This document shows positions 45,198 through 54,001 of a stretch of 64,000 nucleotides of DNA, in pieces. Position 1 is the stretch's first letter. Each line of letters starts with the position of its first letter. The notes beneath the pieces were generated by a model, which was not told where the DNA came from, ran no database searches, and saw only the letters and a program-made list of their open reading frames with translations. The stretch comes from Aquimarina longa SW024 (lineage in GTDB: Bacteria; Bacteroidota; Bacteroidia; Flavobacteriales; Flavobacteriaceae): assembly GCF_001401755.1 (NCBI RefSeq), contig NZ_KQ474099.1, positions 189,926 through 253,925 of the forward strand, read 5' to 3'. A program made the translations under genes and the position numbers.

Positions 45198-46445
45198 TTA
45201 TTCGTCTCTTAGTGCAACAATAGGTTTGATTTTTACAGCTCTCCAAGCAGGTACAAAGCCCGCTATAGCACCTGCAAAAATGAGTATAATAACAGTAGCT
45301 ATAGCTACGTTAAAATCTACTGAAGGGTTTGCTATAAAATCTGTTTGTATCATCGGTCCTGCTAGTTCTAATAACACTAACCCCAAAACCAATCCTGTAA
45401 AACCTGCAATTGCAGTAACAAAAATTGCTTCATGTAGGATCATACCAATAATAGACATTGGTTGAGCTCCTAATGCTTTTCGAATACCAATTTCTTTGGT
45501 TCGCTCTTTTACAATAATAAGCATGATATTACTAACTCCTACTACTCCTGCAATAATTGTACATATTCCCACCCACCAAAAAAAGGCTTTGATCATAAAA
45601 ATAAGGCTATAGAATTGTTTTGCTCCTTCTAGGGAATTATTTATTTCTATTGCTGCATTATCTTCGGGCGCTATAATATATTTTGTTTTTATATATGCTG
45701 TTGCTTTTTCAGCAAACTCTTCAGATTTACGTACTGCTGTTTTAAAATCTTCTTCAGGCTTTAAAGTATATGATAATCCACTAATTTTTTGACCTTTATT
45801 AAATACTTGTTGCGCTATCGGAGATGATATAAAGACTCGATCTTCTTCTCGCTCTCCTGCTCTGTCTGAAAATACCCCAACAACTTTAAAAGAGATATCA
45901 TTTAATTTTATATATTCTCCTACAGGGTTTATTTTTTTCTTAAAAAGATCTTTTTTTATTTTATTACCTATAACAGCAACTTTTGACCGGACATCAATAT
46001 CATTTTGATTAATAAATCGTCCTGAAACCATATCTTGATTTTCTATCATTTGAAAATCAGCAAATATACCTTCAACTCCATAGCTACCAGATTCTTCTCC
46101 ATAAGTAACAACAACTCCCCTTTGACGAGCTCTAGAAGATTTATATTCTAGATATTTCTCGTTCTTTTTATTTATAAAGTCATAATCTTCATTACTTAAT
46201 TCTATTTCTCTTCCTGGATTTAAGCCTTTATACTCCACAGAAGTTACTCCTGTATATAACCAAATACTATTAGAAGCATCACTTTCAAATTCTTTAGAGA
46301 TACCGTTTTGCATTCCTTGTCCTACTCCTAATAATAAAACAAGAATAAATATTCCTGAAGCTACAGAAATACCTGTAAGAAAAGTACGGAGTTTATTTTT
46401 ACTAATAGTCTCAAATATTTCTTGCCAACGTTCTATATTAAACAT
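45198..46445 (-). CDS. ABC exporter permease, MacB/FtsX type (first permease)
   Basis: A 415-residue permease with the same plan as its downstream neighbour: TM1 (about 20-42, TFLTGISVASGIFILVLLLG), a MacB periplasmic domain, and three C-terminal TMs with GVVGVSNIMLIIVKERTKEIGIRKALGA. It overlaps the ATPase gene by eight bases, so translation is probably coupled. There is no fused nucleotide-binding domain. The substrate is unknown; relatives export peptides, macrolides or lipoproteins. Confidence 0.92.
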   Translation of the reverse strand: MFNIERWQEIFETISKNKLRTFLTGISVASGIFILVLLLGVGQGMQNGISKEFESDASNSIWLYTGVTSVEYKGLNPGREIELSNEDYDFINKKNEKYLEYKSSRARQRGVVVTYGEESGSYGVEGIFADFQMIENQDMVSGRFINQNDIDVRSKVAVIGNKIKKDLFKKKINPVGEYIKLNDISFKVVGVFSDRAGEREEDRVFISSPIAQQVFNKGQKISGLSYTLKPEEDFKTAVRKSEEFAEKATAYIKTKYIIAPEDNAAIEINNSLEGAKQFYSLIFMIKAFFWWVGICTIIAGVVGVSNIMLIIVKERTKEIGIRKALGAQPMSIIGMILHEAIFVTAIAGFTGLVLGLVLLELAGPMIQTDFIANPSVDFNVAIATVIILIFAGAIAGFVPAWRAVKIKPIVALRDE

Positions 46446-47142
46446 TTGCTAGTGCTTTTATTTGATTTACAACAATAGTATCGTCAATGATTACTCCATC
46501 CTTTAGGTTCACTATTCGTTTGGTCATATCAGCAATATCTGGTTCATGAGTAACAATAAGAATAGTTTTTCCTTCATCATTAATTCCTTGTATTAGATCC
46601 ATAACTTCATACGAGGTTTTTGTATCTAATGCTCCTGTAGGTTCATCAGCTAATAACACTTTTGGCTCTGAAGCTAAAGCTCTGGCAATAGCCACTCTTT
46701 GCTTTTGACCTCCGGACAATTCATTAGGAAGGTGTGTTGCCCAATCTGCTAATCCTACTTTCGAAAGATAGTGCATTGCTTTTTCAAGCCTTTCTTTACG
46801 TTTAACACCTTGATAATATAATGGCATTGCAACATTATCAACAGCATTTTTATAGGTAATCAAATTAAATGATTGAAAAATAAATCCTAGAAACTTATTA
46901 CGGTATTGAGCTGCTATTTTCTCATTTAAATTTTTGATTGGAATTCCATCGAGAAAATAACTTCCGCTATCTGCCTCATCGAGCATTCCTAAAATATTTA
47001 ATAATGTAGATTTCCCTGACCCTGAGGATCCCATAATAGATACTAACTCTCCTTCTTGAACATTAAAATCTATTCCTTTGAGCACATGAAGTGAGTTACT
47101 CCCTGTTTGGTAAGATTTATGCAAGTCTTTTATTTCAATCAT
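46438..47142 (-). CDS. ABC transporter ATP-binding protein, MacB/LolD type
   Basis: A 234-residue ATPase that powers the two adjacent permeases. Walker A is GSSGSGKST, the Q-loop is FIFQSFNL, the signature is LSGGQKQRVAIARAL, Walker B is VLLADEPTGALD, and the H-loop is IVTHEPDIA. The NLNEKIAAQYRNKFLGF segment is typical of the MacB/LolD family. It is the first gene of the exporter operon. A small perfect palindrome lies about 60 bases upstream. Confidence 0.96.
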   Translation of the reverse strand: MIEIKDLHKSYQTGSNSLHVLKGIDFNVQEGELVSIMGSSGSGKSTLLNILGMLDEADSGSYFLDGIPIKNLNEKIAAQYRNKFLGFIFQSFNLITYKNAVDNVAMPLYYQGVKRKERLEKAMHYLSKVGLADWATHLPNELSGGQKQRVAIARALASEPKVLLADEPTGALDTKTSYEVMDLIQGINDEGKTILIVTHEPDIADMTKRIVNLKDGVIIDDTIVVNQIKALANV

Positions 47143-47202
47143 AATACTGGATTAAGATTTGTAAGACACATTATTATGCCTCTATAAAATTCAGGCTCAC
47201 TA

Positions 47203-47217
47203 ATACTATTTTAGTAT
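47203..47217. promoter_or_regulatory. Small palindrome upstream of the exporter operon, candidate operator
   Basis: ATACTA, three T, TAGTAT is a perfect 6-3-6 inverted repeat 61 bases before the ATPase start. It could bind a TetR- or MarR-type repressor, but it is AT-only apart from two bases and could be chance; no such regulator is adjacent. Confidence 0.25.
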
Positions 47218-47351
47218 ACTTTCTTTTTTCTAGAATGGATACTTAATAGGCATCTAGCATAGTCCTTCCCATAAGACCTATATTCTGTATTATTGTTACA
47301 CCCTTTATTGTTATGAAAATGTTAAAAAAAACTGTTCTAAAACTATAATCT

Positions 47352-47576
47352 TCAAGAAGTTTTTGTCTTTTTTTTATTTCGATAAACAAAATATCCTACA
47401 ACACCGATCAATACATACGGAATAATCATTAGGTATATTATTCCATTGTTAATTCCTTTTGCTGTCTTCTGTCCTTCCTCACTTTCTAAGACAGCTCTAC
47501 ACATAGCGCATTGTGCTTCCATTGGAATGGTAAACAACAAAAAAAGAACTGCTATATAAAAAAATTTTATTTGCAT
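47352..47576 (-). CDS. Small CxxC membrane protein of the oxidase-assembly cluster
   Basis: A 74-residue protein with a signal peptide (to about residue 21, MEAQ), then at once a CAMCRAVLESEEG segment with a CxxC pair, then one transmembrane helix (about 44-66) and a basic tail (RNKKKTKTS). I know no assigned function. Its place as the last gene after DUF420, SCO and a SCO-like protein suggests a part in copper or heme delivery to the oxidase. It would face the periplasm, with the CxxC pair outside. Confidence 0.7.
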   Translation of the reverse strand: MQIKFFYIAVLFLLFTIPMEAQCAMCRAVLESEEGQKTAKGINNGIIYLMIIPYVLIGVVGYFVYRNKKKTKTS

Positions 47577-47618
47577 GAGCGAACTTAATATGCTAAATAT
47601 ATTGTCATTATTATTCGT

Positions 47619-48164
47619 TTAAATATAATATGGTGATATCATAAAATACACTACAACACCAGTAACTGCTACATAGAGCCAAATAGGGAATGTAATCCTT
47701 GCTATTTTCTTATGTCTATCAAATACTTGTGCTAATGCTCTTACATAGGTAACTAAAACAAAAGGAATTACTACAACTGATAAAACTATATGGGTAATTA
47801 AAATAAAATAATATATATATCGTATCACTCCTTCTCCACCAAATTTAGTAGAATCACTAGTCATATGATACGCTATATACATAAGTAAAAATAGTACTGA
47901 GCATAGAATTGCTATTTTCATTAGTTTCTCATGCAATACTACTTTTTTATTTTTTATTGCCCATACAGCAATCATCAAAATCACCGCAGTTATGCCATTA
48001 ATAGTTGCATATATTGGAGGCAAAAAGGTAAGAGGTTGAACATCGAATCCTAACTTTCTTAAATTGACACCAAATAATAGTGCTACAGCAAGAGGAATAA
48101 TAATTGACAATATTATAATCCACTTATTATATTTTCTTTCTACTTCTGATCGATTATTGTTCAT
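47619..48164 (-). CDS. DUF420 family membrane protein
   Basis: A 181-residue inner-membrane protein with about five hydrophobic segments and the DUF420 pattern (LPPIYATINGITAVILMIAVWAIK, LHEKLMKIAILCSVLFLLMYI, HIVLSVVVIPFVLVTYVRAL, with histidines in or near helices). The family is linked to cytochrome oxidase assembly in Bacillus (CtaM). The gene overlaps the SCO gene by 11 bases, consistent with translational coupling. Confidence 0.9.
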   Translation of the reverse strand: MNNNRSEVERKYNKWIIILSIIIPLAVALLFGVNLRKLGFDVQPLTFLPPIYATINGITAVILMIAVWAIKNKKVVLHEKLMKIAILCSVLFLLMYIAYHMTSDSTKFGGEGVIRYIYYFILITHIVLSVVVIPFVLVTYVRALAQVFDRHKKIARITFPIWLYVAVTGVVVYFMISPYYI

Positions 48165-48891
48165 TTTTATTTAATAGTTTCTTTATATCTTCTAATAAAA
48201 TAGTTATCTGTTCTTCTTCTCCGTTTTCATCAATTTTTTCTTCTACCCCAATTGTTCCTCTATAATATATAATAGGGTTCCCTGAGGCATCATATCTAGA
48301 ACGGATATAACCATCTTGGTCAATTAACGCAAAATATCCATTATGCTCGAATCCTCCAGGAACATTTGGGTTTTCTGCCGCATAAATACTAAATCCTGTA
48401 TTTGCTAGTGTGTAGATATCTTCTCTATCACCTGTTAAAAAATGCCAATCAGAATTTGTAACATTATACTTCTCTGCATAATTCTTAAGCCTACGCGGGG
48501 TATCAAATTTAGGATTGATTGTAAAAGAAGCTATCCCAAAGTCTTCATAGTCTTTTAATTTATTTTGTAAATACACCAAATTCTTAGTCATCTTAGGGCA
48601 AATAGTAGGGCAACTAGTAAAGAAAAATTCTACTATATAAATTTTACCTTTATAATCATGATTAGTAATCTGCAAACTATCTTGATCTAGGAATGAAAAC
48701 TCAGGAACCTTTTTAGGAGTACCATTAAGTTTTATATAACTCAATTTTTCATTAGCTATAGGGTTATCTGCACTCATTCTGTCGTTTTTAACAACTGAGG
48801 TATCCTTAATTCTATTTACAATTCTTGGAATAAAAATTATACCAAAAGCTAATATGATAAATGATATACCAACGTACGAGTATTTTTTCAT
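48154..48891 (-). CDS. SCO family copper chaperone for cytochrome oxidase
   Basis: A 245-residue thioredoxin-fold protein with one N-terminal membrane anchor (about 7-23). The copper-binding pair is Cys94/Cys98 in FFFTSCPTICPKM, and the third ligand is the histidine in GFEHNGYFALID. SCO proteins load copper into the CuA site of oxidase subunit II. It lies in a four-gene run (SCO-like, SCO, DUF420, CxxC protein) just downstream of the oxidase subunit genes. Confidence 0.95.
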   Translation of the reverse strand: MKKYSYVGISFIILAFGIIFIPRIVNRIKDTSVVKNDRMSADNPIANEKLSYIKLNGTPKKVPEFSFLDQDSLQITNHDYKGKIYIVEFFFTSCPTICPKMTKNLVYLQNKLKDYEDFGIASFTINPKFDTPRRLKNYAEKYNVTNSDWHFLTGDREDIYTLANTGFSIYAAENPNVPGGFEHNGYFALIDQDGYIRSRYDASGNPIIYYRGTIGVEEKIDENGEEEQITILLEDIKKLLNKNEQ

Positions 48892-48927
48892 GTGTTTATT
48901 CTATTATTTTAATAGTGTTGGTTTCTC

Positions 48928-49581
48928 TTATTTCTCTTTACGATCTGCTTTATATTTCTTTAATGCCAAACGGTATTCTGCTAAAATCACTTTTACATCA
49001 TCATCCATTACATTTGATAAATCTGCAACAGAACTTGCATCGTATCCGTACACTACCGATTCATTTTCTTTTAAGCTACCATCTCTACCTCTTAAACTTC
49101 CGTTTTTATCAATAATATACACATAATGAGTAGCTAAATTATCATCTAGCTTATGAGGGGTTTTAAGGCTTTTAAACAATTTTTTTATATTTTCTGGTGT
49201 ACTAAAAATAAATTTCCATCCAGATATGTCTGCTATATTATCTAGTTCATCCAAGAGCTCTTTAGCTGCATTTTCACTACCATAAGGAAGTGCCATTACA
49301 AACTGAAAATCTTGAAAACCATGATTTTTTTTATAAATCTTTTGATTTAAGTTAAAAGCATTCCCTTGTTTATTATAAATATCTTTCCCCAAAAAACCAA
49401 GTACTGTGATCTTATCAGTAAAATGAATCTCTTCTTTACTCAATGCTTCAAAATATGTAAGATCTCCTATTGAGTTATTAAGAATGGGAAGCTTAGCAAA
49501 GTTATGCACTCCTGAAGCAAAAAATAAATAAGCTACCAATGGTAATATAAATAATACTCCTAAAACCAGAATTTTTTTCAT
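48928..49581 (-). CDS. Cysteine-free SCO-like membrane-anchored protein
   Basis: A 217-residue protein with an N-terminal membrane anchor (about 4-23). The body resembles a degenerate SCO/thioredoxin fold: ITVLGFLGKDIYNKQ where SCO has its metal-site strand, DFQFVMALPYGSEN, and ATHYVYIIDKNGSLRGRDG where SCO proteins have their conserved terminal strand. It contains no cysteine at all, so it cannot bind copper in the SCO manner. It lies 36 bases before the canonical SCO gene. A structural or chaperone partner role is inference. Confidence 0.75.
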   Translation of the reverse strand: MKKILVLGVLFILPLVAYLFFASGVHNFAKLPILNNSIGDLTYFEALSKEEIHFTDKITVLGFLGKDIYNKQGNAFNLNQKIYKKNHGFQDFQFVMALPYGSENAAKELLDELDNIADISGWKFIFSTPENIKKLFKSLKTPHKLDDNLATHYVYIIDKNGSLRGRDGSLKENESVVYGYDASSVADLSNVMDDDVKVILAEYRLALKKYKADRKEK

Positions 49582-49686
49582 TTATTGAATATCTTAATTT
49601 CTCTTTCTAATAACTAGAAAGAACTTACTACATTTATCTCAAAAATCATATTAAACAATTATCCTAATTGCTAAATCACAAAAATA

Positions 49687-49715
49687 AAAAAGACGGTTTA
49701 AAAAACCGTCTTTTT
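49687..49715 (-). terminator. Intrinsic terminator after the oxidase subunit genes
   Basis: AAAAAGACGGTTT pairs with AAACCGTCTTTTT across a three-base loop. It lies just after the subunit IV stop and before the SCO-like gene, splitting the cluster into two transcripts. Confidence 0.85.
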
Positions 49716-49745
49716 ACAATGCTTTTAACTACAATACATAAGGAA

Positions 49746-50105
49746 TTAAAAGTCCCAGCTTTTATGCCCTGCTTTAAATACTTCATATATATAATCACCT
49801 TCTGTAAGTAGGATAAATATCAAATAACATATTAAGAAAATACCAGTCCATACTACTGATCTCCTTAATCCTTTAGTTTCACCCTCCATGTGCATGAATG
49901 ACCATGTTATATAATATGCTTTGTAAATCGTTAGAATAATAAAAATCCAGTTTAGTAATTTCATACTAATTACTGTAGTCTCTACTAAAAATGCTGGTTT
50001 TATAATCCCTAGTATTACCTCTACTATCGTAACAACAGATAGTAGAATAAACACCTTCCATATTTTTGCTGTATTCGATCCGTGATGTGCTGTATCGTGT
50101 GCCAT
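49746..50105 (-). CDS. Cytochrome c oxidase subunit IV-type protein
   Basis: A 119-residue inner-membrane protein with three hydrophobic segments (about 12-30, 45-62 and 82-100) and the ITWSFMHMEGETKGLRR pattern of the prokaryotic oxidase subunit IV family. The His-rich start (MAHDTAHHGSN) is common in Bacteroidota members. It is the last gene of the subunit III, subunit III, subunit IV run, 21 bases after the long subunit III gene. Confidence 0.9.
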   Translation of the reverse strand: MAHDTAHHGSNTAKIWKVFILLSVVTIVEVILGIIKPAFLVETTVISMKLLNWIFIILTIYKAYYITWSFMHMEGETKGLRRSVVWTGIFLICYLIFILLTEGDYIYEVFKAGHKSWDF

Positions 50106-50126
50106 GTGTATAACTGCTATATTTTA

Positions 50127-51218
50127 TTAAACAAGATAAAAGAATGTAAATACGAATACCCACACTAAATCTACAAAGTGCCAGTATAAACCAACTTTTT
50201 CTACCATCTCATAATTCTTTCTTTTTTCATAGGTCCCAAGAATCACATTAATAAAAATAATAATATTAATAATCACTCCAGAAAAAACGTGAAATCCATG
50301 AAATCCTGTAATAAAGAAAAAGAAATTCGCAAACAATGGTGCTCCATATTCATTATGTGTAAGGTTTGCTCCTTCTACTATCCCTATCGCTGTACCCATT
50401 CTTTTTAAAGAAAATTCTCTTTTATATATTGCTTTTTGTCCTTTATCATTAGGATTAACTAATTGTTTCTCTAAGCGAGCTGCTTCTGCTATTTTTCTAG
50501 GGTTTCCAGAAGCTTTTAGTTTTTCTATGTCAGGAACAAGTTCTTGTGTTCTTATAAGAACGTCTGAGTGTTTTGTAAAACCTGTTGCTATTTCAGAAAT
50601 TGTATATGTAGGAAGTGTCTCTTCTTTTGTAAACCAAACACCGTTTTTCCTATCGTGCTGAACTCTATCCTTATGAGCATCAATCACTACAATATCTTTT
50701 AAACCTACTCTATGATACGCGACTGTACCGTCTCCCTCTGTAGTAGGGCTTACAAATTGTAATATATTACCACCTTGAGTTTCTACTGCTCCGTATTCTC
50801 CTTTTATAAAGTTTTTCCACTCCCATGCTTGTGAGCCTACAAAGATAGCCCCTCCAATTATGGTAAGGAACATATAGAAGATTACTTTTTTCTGTTTCAT
50901 TTGATGACCTGCATCAACGGCTAACACCATTGTTACAGAGGAGAAAATTAATATAAAAGTCATCAAAGCTACATAATACATCGGAGCATCTACCCCATGT
51001 AAAAACGGAAAGTGATTAAAAACCTCATCAGCAATTGGCCAAGAATCAATAAACTTAAATCTTGAAAAACCATATGCAGCAAGAAAACCTGAGAATGTAA
51101 GTGCATCCGAAAGGATAAAAAACCACATCATCATCTTACCATAACTTACCTTGAGCGGTTGGTTTCCACCACCCCAGATTTTATCTTCAGTACCTGTTTT
51201 AGTAACAGCTGTTTCCAT
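50127..51218 (-). CDS. Cytochrome c oxidase subunit III, long form with internal insertion
   Basis: A 363-residue heme-copper oxidase subunit III. TM helices occur at about 28-50, 80-100, 110-130, 298-325 and 340-363, with the C-terminal signature GLYWHFVDLVWVFVFTFFYL. Between the third helix and the next lies a soluble insertion of about 145 residues (roughly 145-290, containing VGLKDIVVIDAHKDRVQHDR and a charged helical region). It is one of two tandem subunit III genes. Confidence 0.93.
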   Translation of the reverse strand: METAVTKTGTEDKIWGGGNQPLKVSYGKMMMWFFILSDALTFSGFLAAYGFSRFKFIDSWPIADEVFNHFPFLHGVDAPMYYVALMTFILIFSSVTMVLAVDAGHQMKQKKVIFYMFLTIIGGAIFVGSQAWEWKNFIKGEYGAVETQGGNILQFVSPTTEGDGTVAYHRVGLKDIVVIDAHKDRVQHDRKNGVWFTKEETLPTYTISEIATGFTKHSDVLIRTQELVPDIEKLKASGNPRKIAEAARLEKQLVNPNDKGQKAIYKREFSLKRMGTAIGIVEGANLTHNEYGAPLFANFFFFITGFHGFHVFSGVIINIIIFINVILGTYEKRKNYEMVEKVGLYWHFVDLVWVFVFTFFYLV

Positions 51219-51357
51219 ATAAAGAATTTGGTATTGTTAAATTTCCCACAAAAATAATCAATTTTATCATTTCATCTACTCAAATTTATTTTTTAATTAT
51301 CACAAATGTTATTCTTAAAAACAATCTCTTTTATGGTGTTAAATCAATAATTATAAA

Positions 51358-51939
51358 TCACTGCACAAAATATAAAAACAAAAAGAGATAAACCCATAGA
51401 AAATCAACAAAATGCCAGTACATAGCACCTAATTCTAAACCAAGAGTTTTACCTATTTTATATTTTTGTTTAAAATGATTATAAATTACAATTAGGAGCA
51501 CTATAATCCCTCCTACTATGTGAGCTAAATGTGTTACCACTATTATAAACATAAATGTGCTAACAATATTAGATGTCGGTCCTGTAAAATGATAACCTTG
51601 CTTAATCATATCACTAAACCCTTCAAACTGTAAAAACACAAATATGCTTCCCAAAATGAGAGTAGAAAGTAACATTGCCGTAGCCAAGCTTCTATTATTT
51701 TTTTCAATTGCTTTTTTTACAAAATGAAATGTAATACTACTAGCTATAATTACTATTATACTATATATAAAAGCATTTGGAAAAACAAGGTCAGTTTCCC
51801 AATCTTTTCTACTCTTACTAACGACATAAGCACTTGTAAGTCCTGCAAAAACCATTGCCATACTAATCATAGCAAACCACATCATTGTTTTTTTAGACCT
51901 ATCAATTTTTTCTTGTAATGTCCCTTGTGTTAAATCCAT
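51358..51939 (-). CDS. Cytochrome c oxidase subunit III, short form
   Basis: A 193-residue subunit III with five TM helices (about 17-38, 50-70, 83-103, 120-148 and 170-190) and the signature GAMYWHFVDFLWVYLFLFLYFV. It starts within the 3' end of the heme O synthase gene (10-base overlap). The long subunit III gene follows after 139 bases. Both genes keep the family's WHFVD motif, so both are probably functional subunits. Confidence 0.93.
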   Translation of the reverse strand: MDLTQGTLQEKIDRSKKTMMWFAMISMAMVFAGLTSAYVVSKSRKDWETDLVFPNAFIYSIIVIIASSITFHFVKKAIEKNNRSLATAMLLSTLILGSIFVFLQFEGFSDMIKQGYHFTGPTSNIVSTFMFIIVVTHLAHIVGGIIVLLIVIYNHFKQKYKIGKTLGLELGAMYWHFVDFLWVYLFLFLYFVQ

Positions 51940-52841
51940 ATTCTAATAAATTTATCTGCCACATAAATAATCTGTAACAATGTAATGTATAAGACACTCA
52001 TCAGCATTAACTGTTTTGCTGTTTTAGCATCCCTTATCTTGTATAATCGTATCGCAGATCTAATCAAAACTAGCCCTAAACATAGGATTATAACTCCTGA
52101 GACTGGAGTAAGATAAAGTTTACCACTAACTCCAAATACTGGTACTAAAGAAGTAACCACAGTCCATATCGTATACACAACAACCTGAATTGCTGTACCT
52201 TGATCTCTTTTACCCGTAGGAAGCATAAAAAAACCTCCTTTTTTATAATCATCGTACAAAAACCACCCTATAGCCCAAAAATGAGGAAACTGCCAAAAAA
52301 ATTGAACCATAAATAATGTTCCTGGCTCTATCCCAAAATTATTGGTGGCAGCTACCCATCCTAACATAAAAGGGATAGCCCCCGGAATAGCACCTACAAA
52401 AACAGATAATGGTGTTTTTGTTTTTAAAGGAGTATATAAGCTTACGTAAATAAATATTGAAATTGCTCCAAACATAGCTGTTTGAGGATTAATCGTGTAT
52501 AAAACTGATATCCCTGCAATTGTAAAAAGTGTTGCTATTGCAAAAGCAGTATTTACTGACATTCTACCTGATGGGATTGGTCTATTCTTAGTTCGATCCA
52601 TCAGTTTATCTAAATCTCTCTCTATAATTTGATTAAATGCATTTGAAGCACCTACCATAAAATAACCTCCTATAGCAAGAAGTACAAGGACACTCCATGA
52701 AATTGTTTCAACACCTAATAAATATCCTGCAACAGATGAAAAAACCACACTTAATGCTAAACGCATCTTTGTGATTTCTTTAAAATCCTGAATAATAGAT
52801 GTTTTTACAGTATGTATTTGGGTCACGCTCAAATTTTGCAC
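51930..52841 (-). CDS. cyoE: Protoheme IX farnesyltransferase (heme O synthase)
   Basis: A 303-residue UbiA-family prenyltransferase that adds a farnesyl group to heme B, making heme O for the terminal oxidase. The prenyl-diphosphate-binding motif is NAFNQIIERDLDKLMDRTKNRP with its aspartates, and the second is DDYKKGGFFMLPTGKRD. It has about eight or nine TM helices. The start codon is GTG at 52841, with no in-frame ATG upstream in the family range. A consensus promoter lies 32 to 62 bases upstream. It leads the oxidase operon. Confidence 0.96.
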   Translation of the reverse strand: MQNLSVTQIHTVKTSIIQDFKEITKMRLALSVVFSSVAGYLLGVETISWSVLVLLAIGGYFMVGASNAFNQIIERDLDKLMDRTKNRPIPSGRMSVNTAFAIATLFTIAGISVLYTINPQTAMFGAISIFIYVSLYTPLKTKTPLSVFVGAIPGAIPFMLGWVAATNNFGIEPGTLFMVQFFWQFPHFWAIGWFLYDDYKKGGFFMLPTGKRDQGTAIQVVVYTIWTVVTSLVPVFGVSGKLYLTPVSGVIILCLGLVLIRSAIRLYKIRDAKTAKQLMLMSVLYITLLQIIYVADKFIRIWI

Positions 52842-52872
52842 GTTTAATAAACAGCTTTTTTTAAAAGTGGTG

Positions 52873-52903
52873 CAAAGATATATCTTAAAAGCCTTTTAGA
52901 CAA
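52873..52903 (-). promoter_or_regulatory. Bacteroidota-type promoter of the oxidase operon
   Basis: On the minus strand TTG (52903-52901) is followed after 20 bases by TATCTTTG (52880-52873), matching the consensus of the phylum. The predicted start is near 52867, about 26 bases before the GTG start of cyoE. Confidence 0.65.
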
Positions 52904-53068
52904 CTTATAACTATTTATAATTCAACTTTTAACAACTCAAAACAATTTCCTGAAACAATTAAAATAAACTATTTTCAGAACATTTTGATAATCACCTCAA
53001 TAGCAAAGCGTAATTTTTATTCTACAACAACGACTAAATAGTATAGAAAAATAGACGAATACGCAGTT

Positions 53069-53950
53069 ATGAAGAAATTATTAATGGTTATCGGGATATT
53101 ATCTATAGTACTTAATACTAATGCTCAAAAAAAAGAAATTAAGATTACTATAGAACAATTATCTCAAAATATCTACATGCTTACTGGACAAGGTGGTAAT
53201 ATTGGTGTTTTTAAAAATGAAAAAGGGATATTTATAATAGATAATCAGTTTGCTAGATTATCTGACAGAATTCTTAGCAAACTAAAAACAATAAGTGATA
53301 AAACTGTTACTATGGCTATTAACACACATTATCATGGAGATCATACTGGGGGAAATGAAAACATAGCCACTAAAGGTGCTACTATTTTTGCTCAAAAAAA
53401 TGTAAGGTCCAGAATGGAGGGCATACAGAAAGAGAAAGGAAAAATAACTCCTTCATCATTACCCGTAATCACATTTAATGAAGGTCTTCAATTATATTTT
53501 AAAGATGAAAACATTAGCGCCTTCCATGTACATAACGCCCATACTGATGGAGATGCTATTATCTATTTTACCAAAGGAAATGTCCTACACATGGGAGATA
53601 CATTTTTTAACAATCGTTATCCATATATAGATTTAAAATCAGGAGGAAGTATTAAAGGATATATAAAAGCAGTAGAAAAGGCATTACTTATTGCTAATGA
53701 TGATACCAAAATTATTCCTGGTCATGGAAAACTAGCTTCTAAAAATGATCTTGATGAATTCTTAAAAATGCTAACAAAACTCACAAATGCTATTCAAAAA
53801 GAAATTAATTCTGGAAAATCCGAGAATGAAATTATCAAAAATACTGGATTAACAGCAGAATATGATGCAAAGGGATTTGGTAATGGTTTTATAAACCCTG
53901 AACGTATTCGAAAAACAATTTACACTAGCCTTACTAATTCAGAAAAATAA
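53069..53950 (+). CDS. Metallo-beta-lactamase-fold hydrolase, exported
   Basis: A 293-residue MBL-fold protein with a signal peptide (MKKLLMVIGILSIVLNTNAQ). The zinc-binding HxHxDH is complete: His87, His89, Asp91 and His92 in INTHYHGDHTGGN. Further ligands are in HNAHTDGDAI, LHMGDTFF and IIPGHGKLA. It resembles periplasmic glyoxalase-II-like members more than class B beta-lactamases, since there is no cysteine ligand region. The substrate is unknown. It stands alone and is convergent with the tonB pair. Confidence 0.88.
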   Translation: MKKLLMVIGILSIVLNTNAQKKEIKITIEQLSQNIYMLTGQGGNIGVFKNEKGIFIIDNQFARLSDRILSKLKTISDKTVTMAINTHYHGDHTGGNENIATKGATIFAQKNVRSRMEGIQKEKGKITPSSLPVITFNEGLQLYFKDENISAFHVHNAHTDGDAIIYFTKGNVLHMGDTFFNNRYPYIDLKSGGSIKGYIKAVEKALLIANDDTKIIPGHGKLASKNDLDEFLKMLTKLTNAIQKEINSGKSENEIIKNTGLTAEYDAKGFGNGFINPERIRKTIYTSLTNSEK

Positions 53951-53952
53951 AA

Positions 53953-53985
53953 AAACTTGCTGATTTTAATTATATCAGCAAGTTT
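53953..53985 (-). terminator. Intrinsic terminator after the distal tonB gene
   Basis: AAACTTGCTGAT pairs with ATCAGCAAGTTT. On the minus strand the stem is followed by a run of T, placing it 17 bases after the tonB stop at 54002; on the plus strand the T-run is short. Confidence 0.75.
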
Positions 53986-54001
53986 CCTCATTCAACATCG
54001 T

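Noticed and set aside
48854..49126. Two overlapping plus-strand open frames over the SCO/SCO-like junction
   Set aside because: Both are antisense to well-supported genes, with no domain or start signal.
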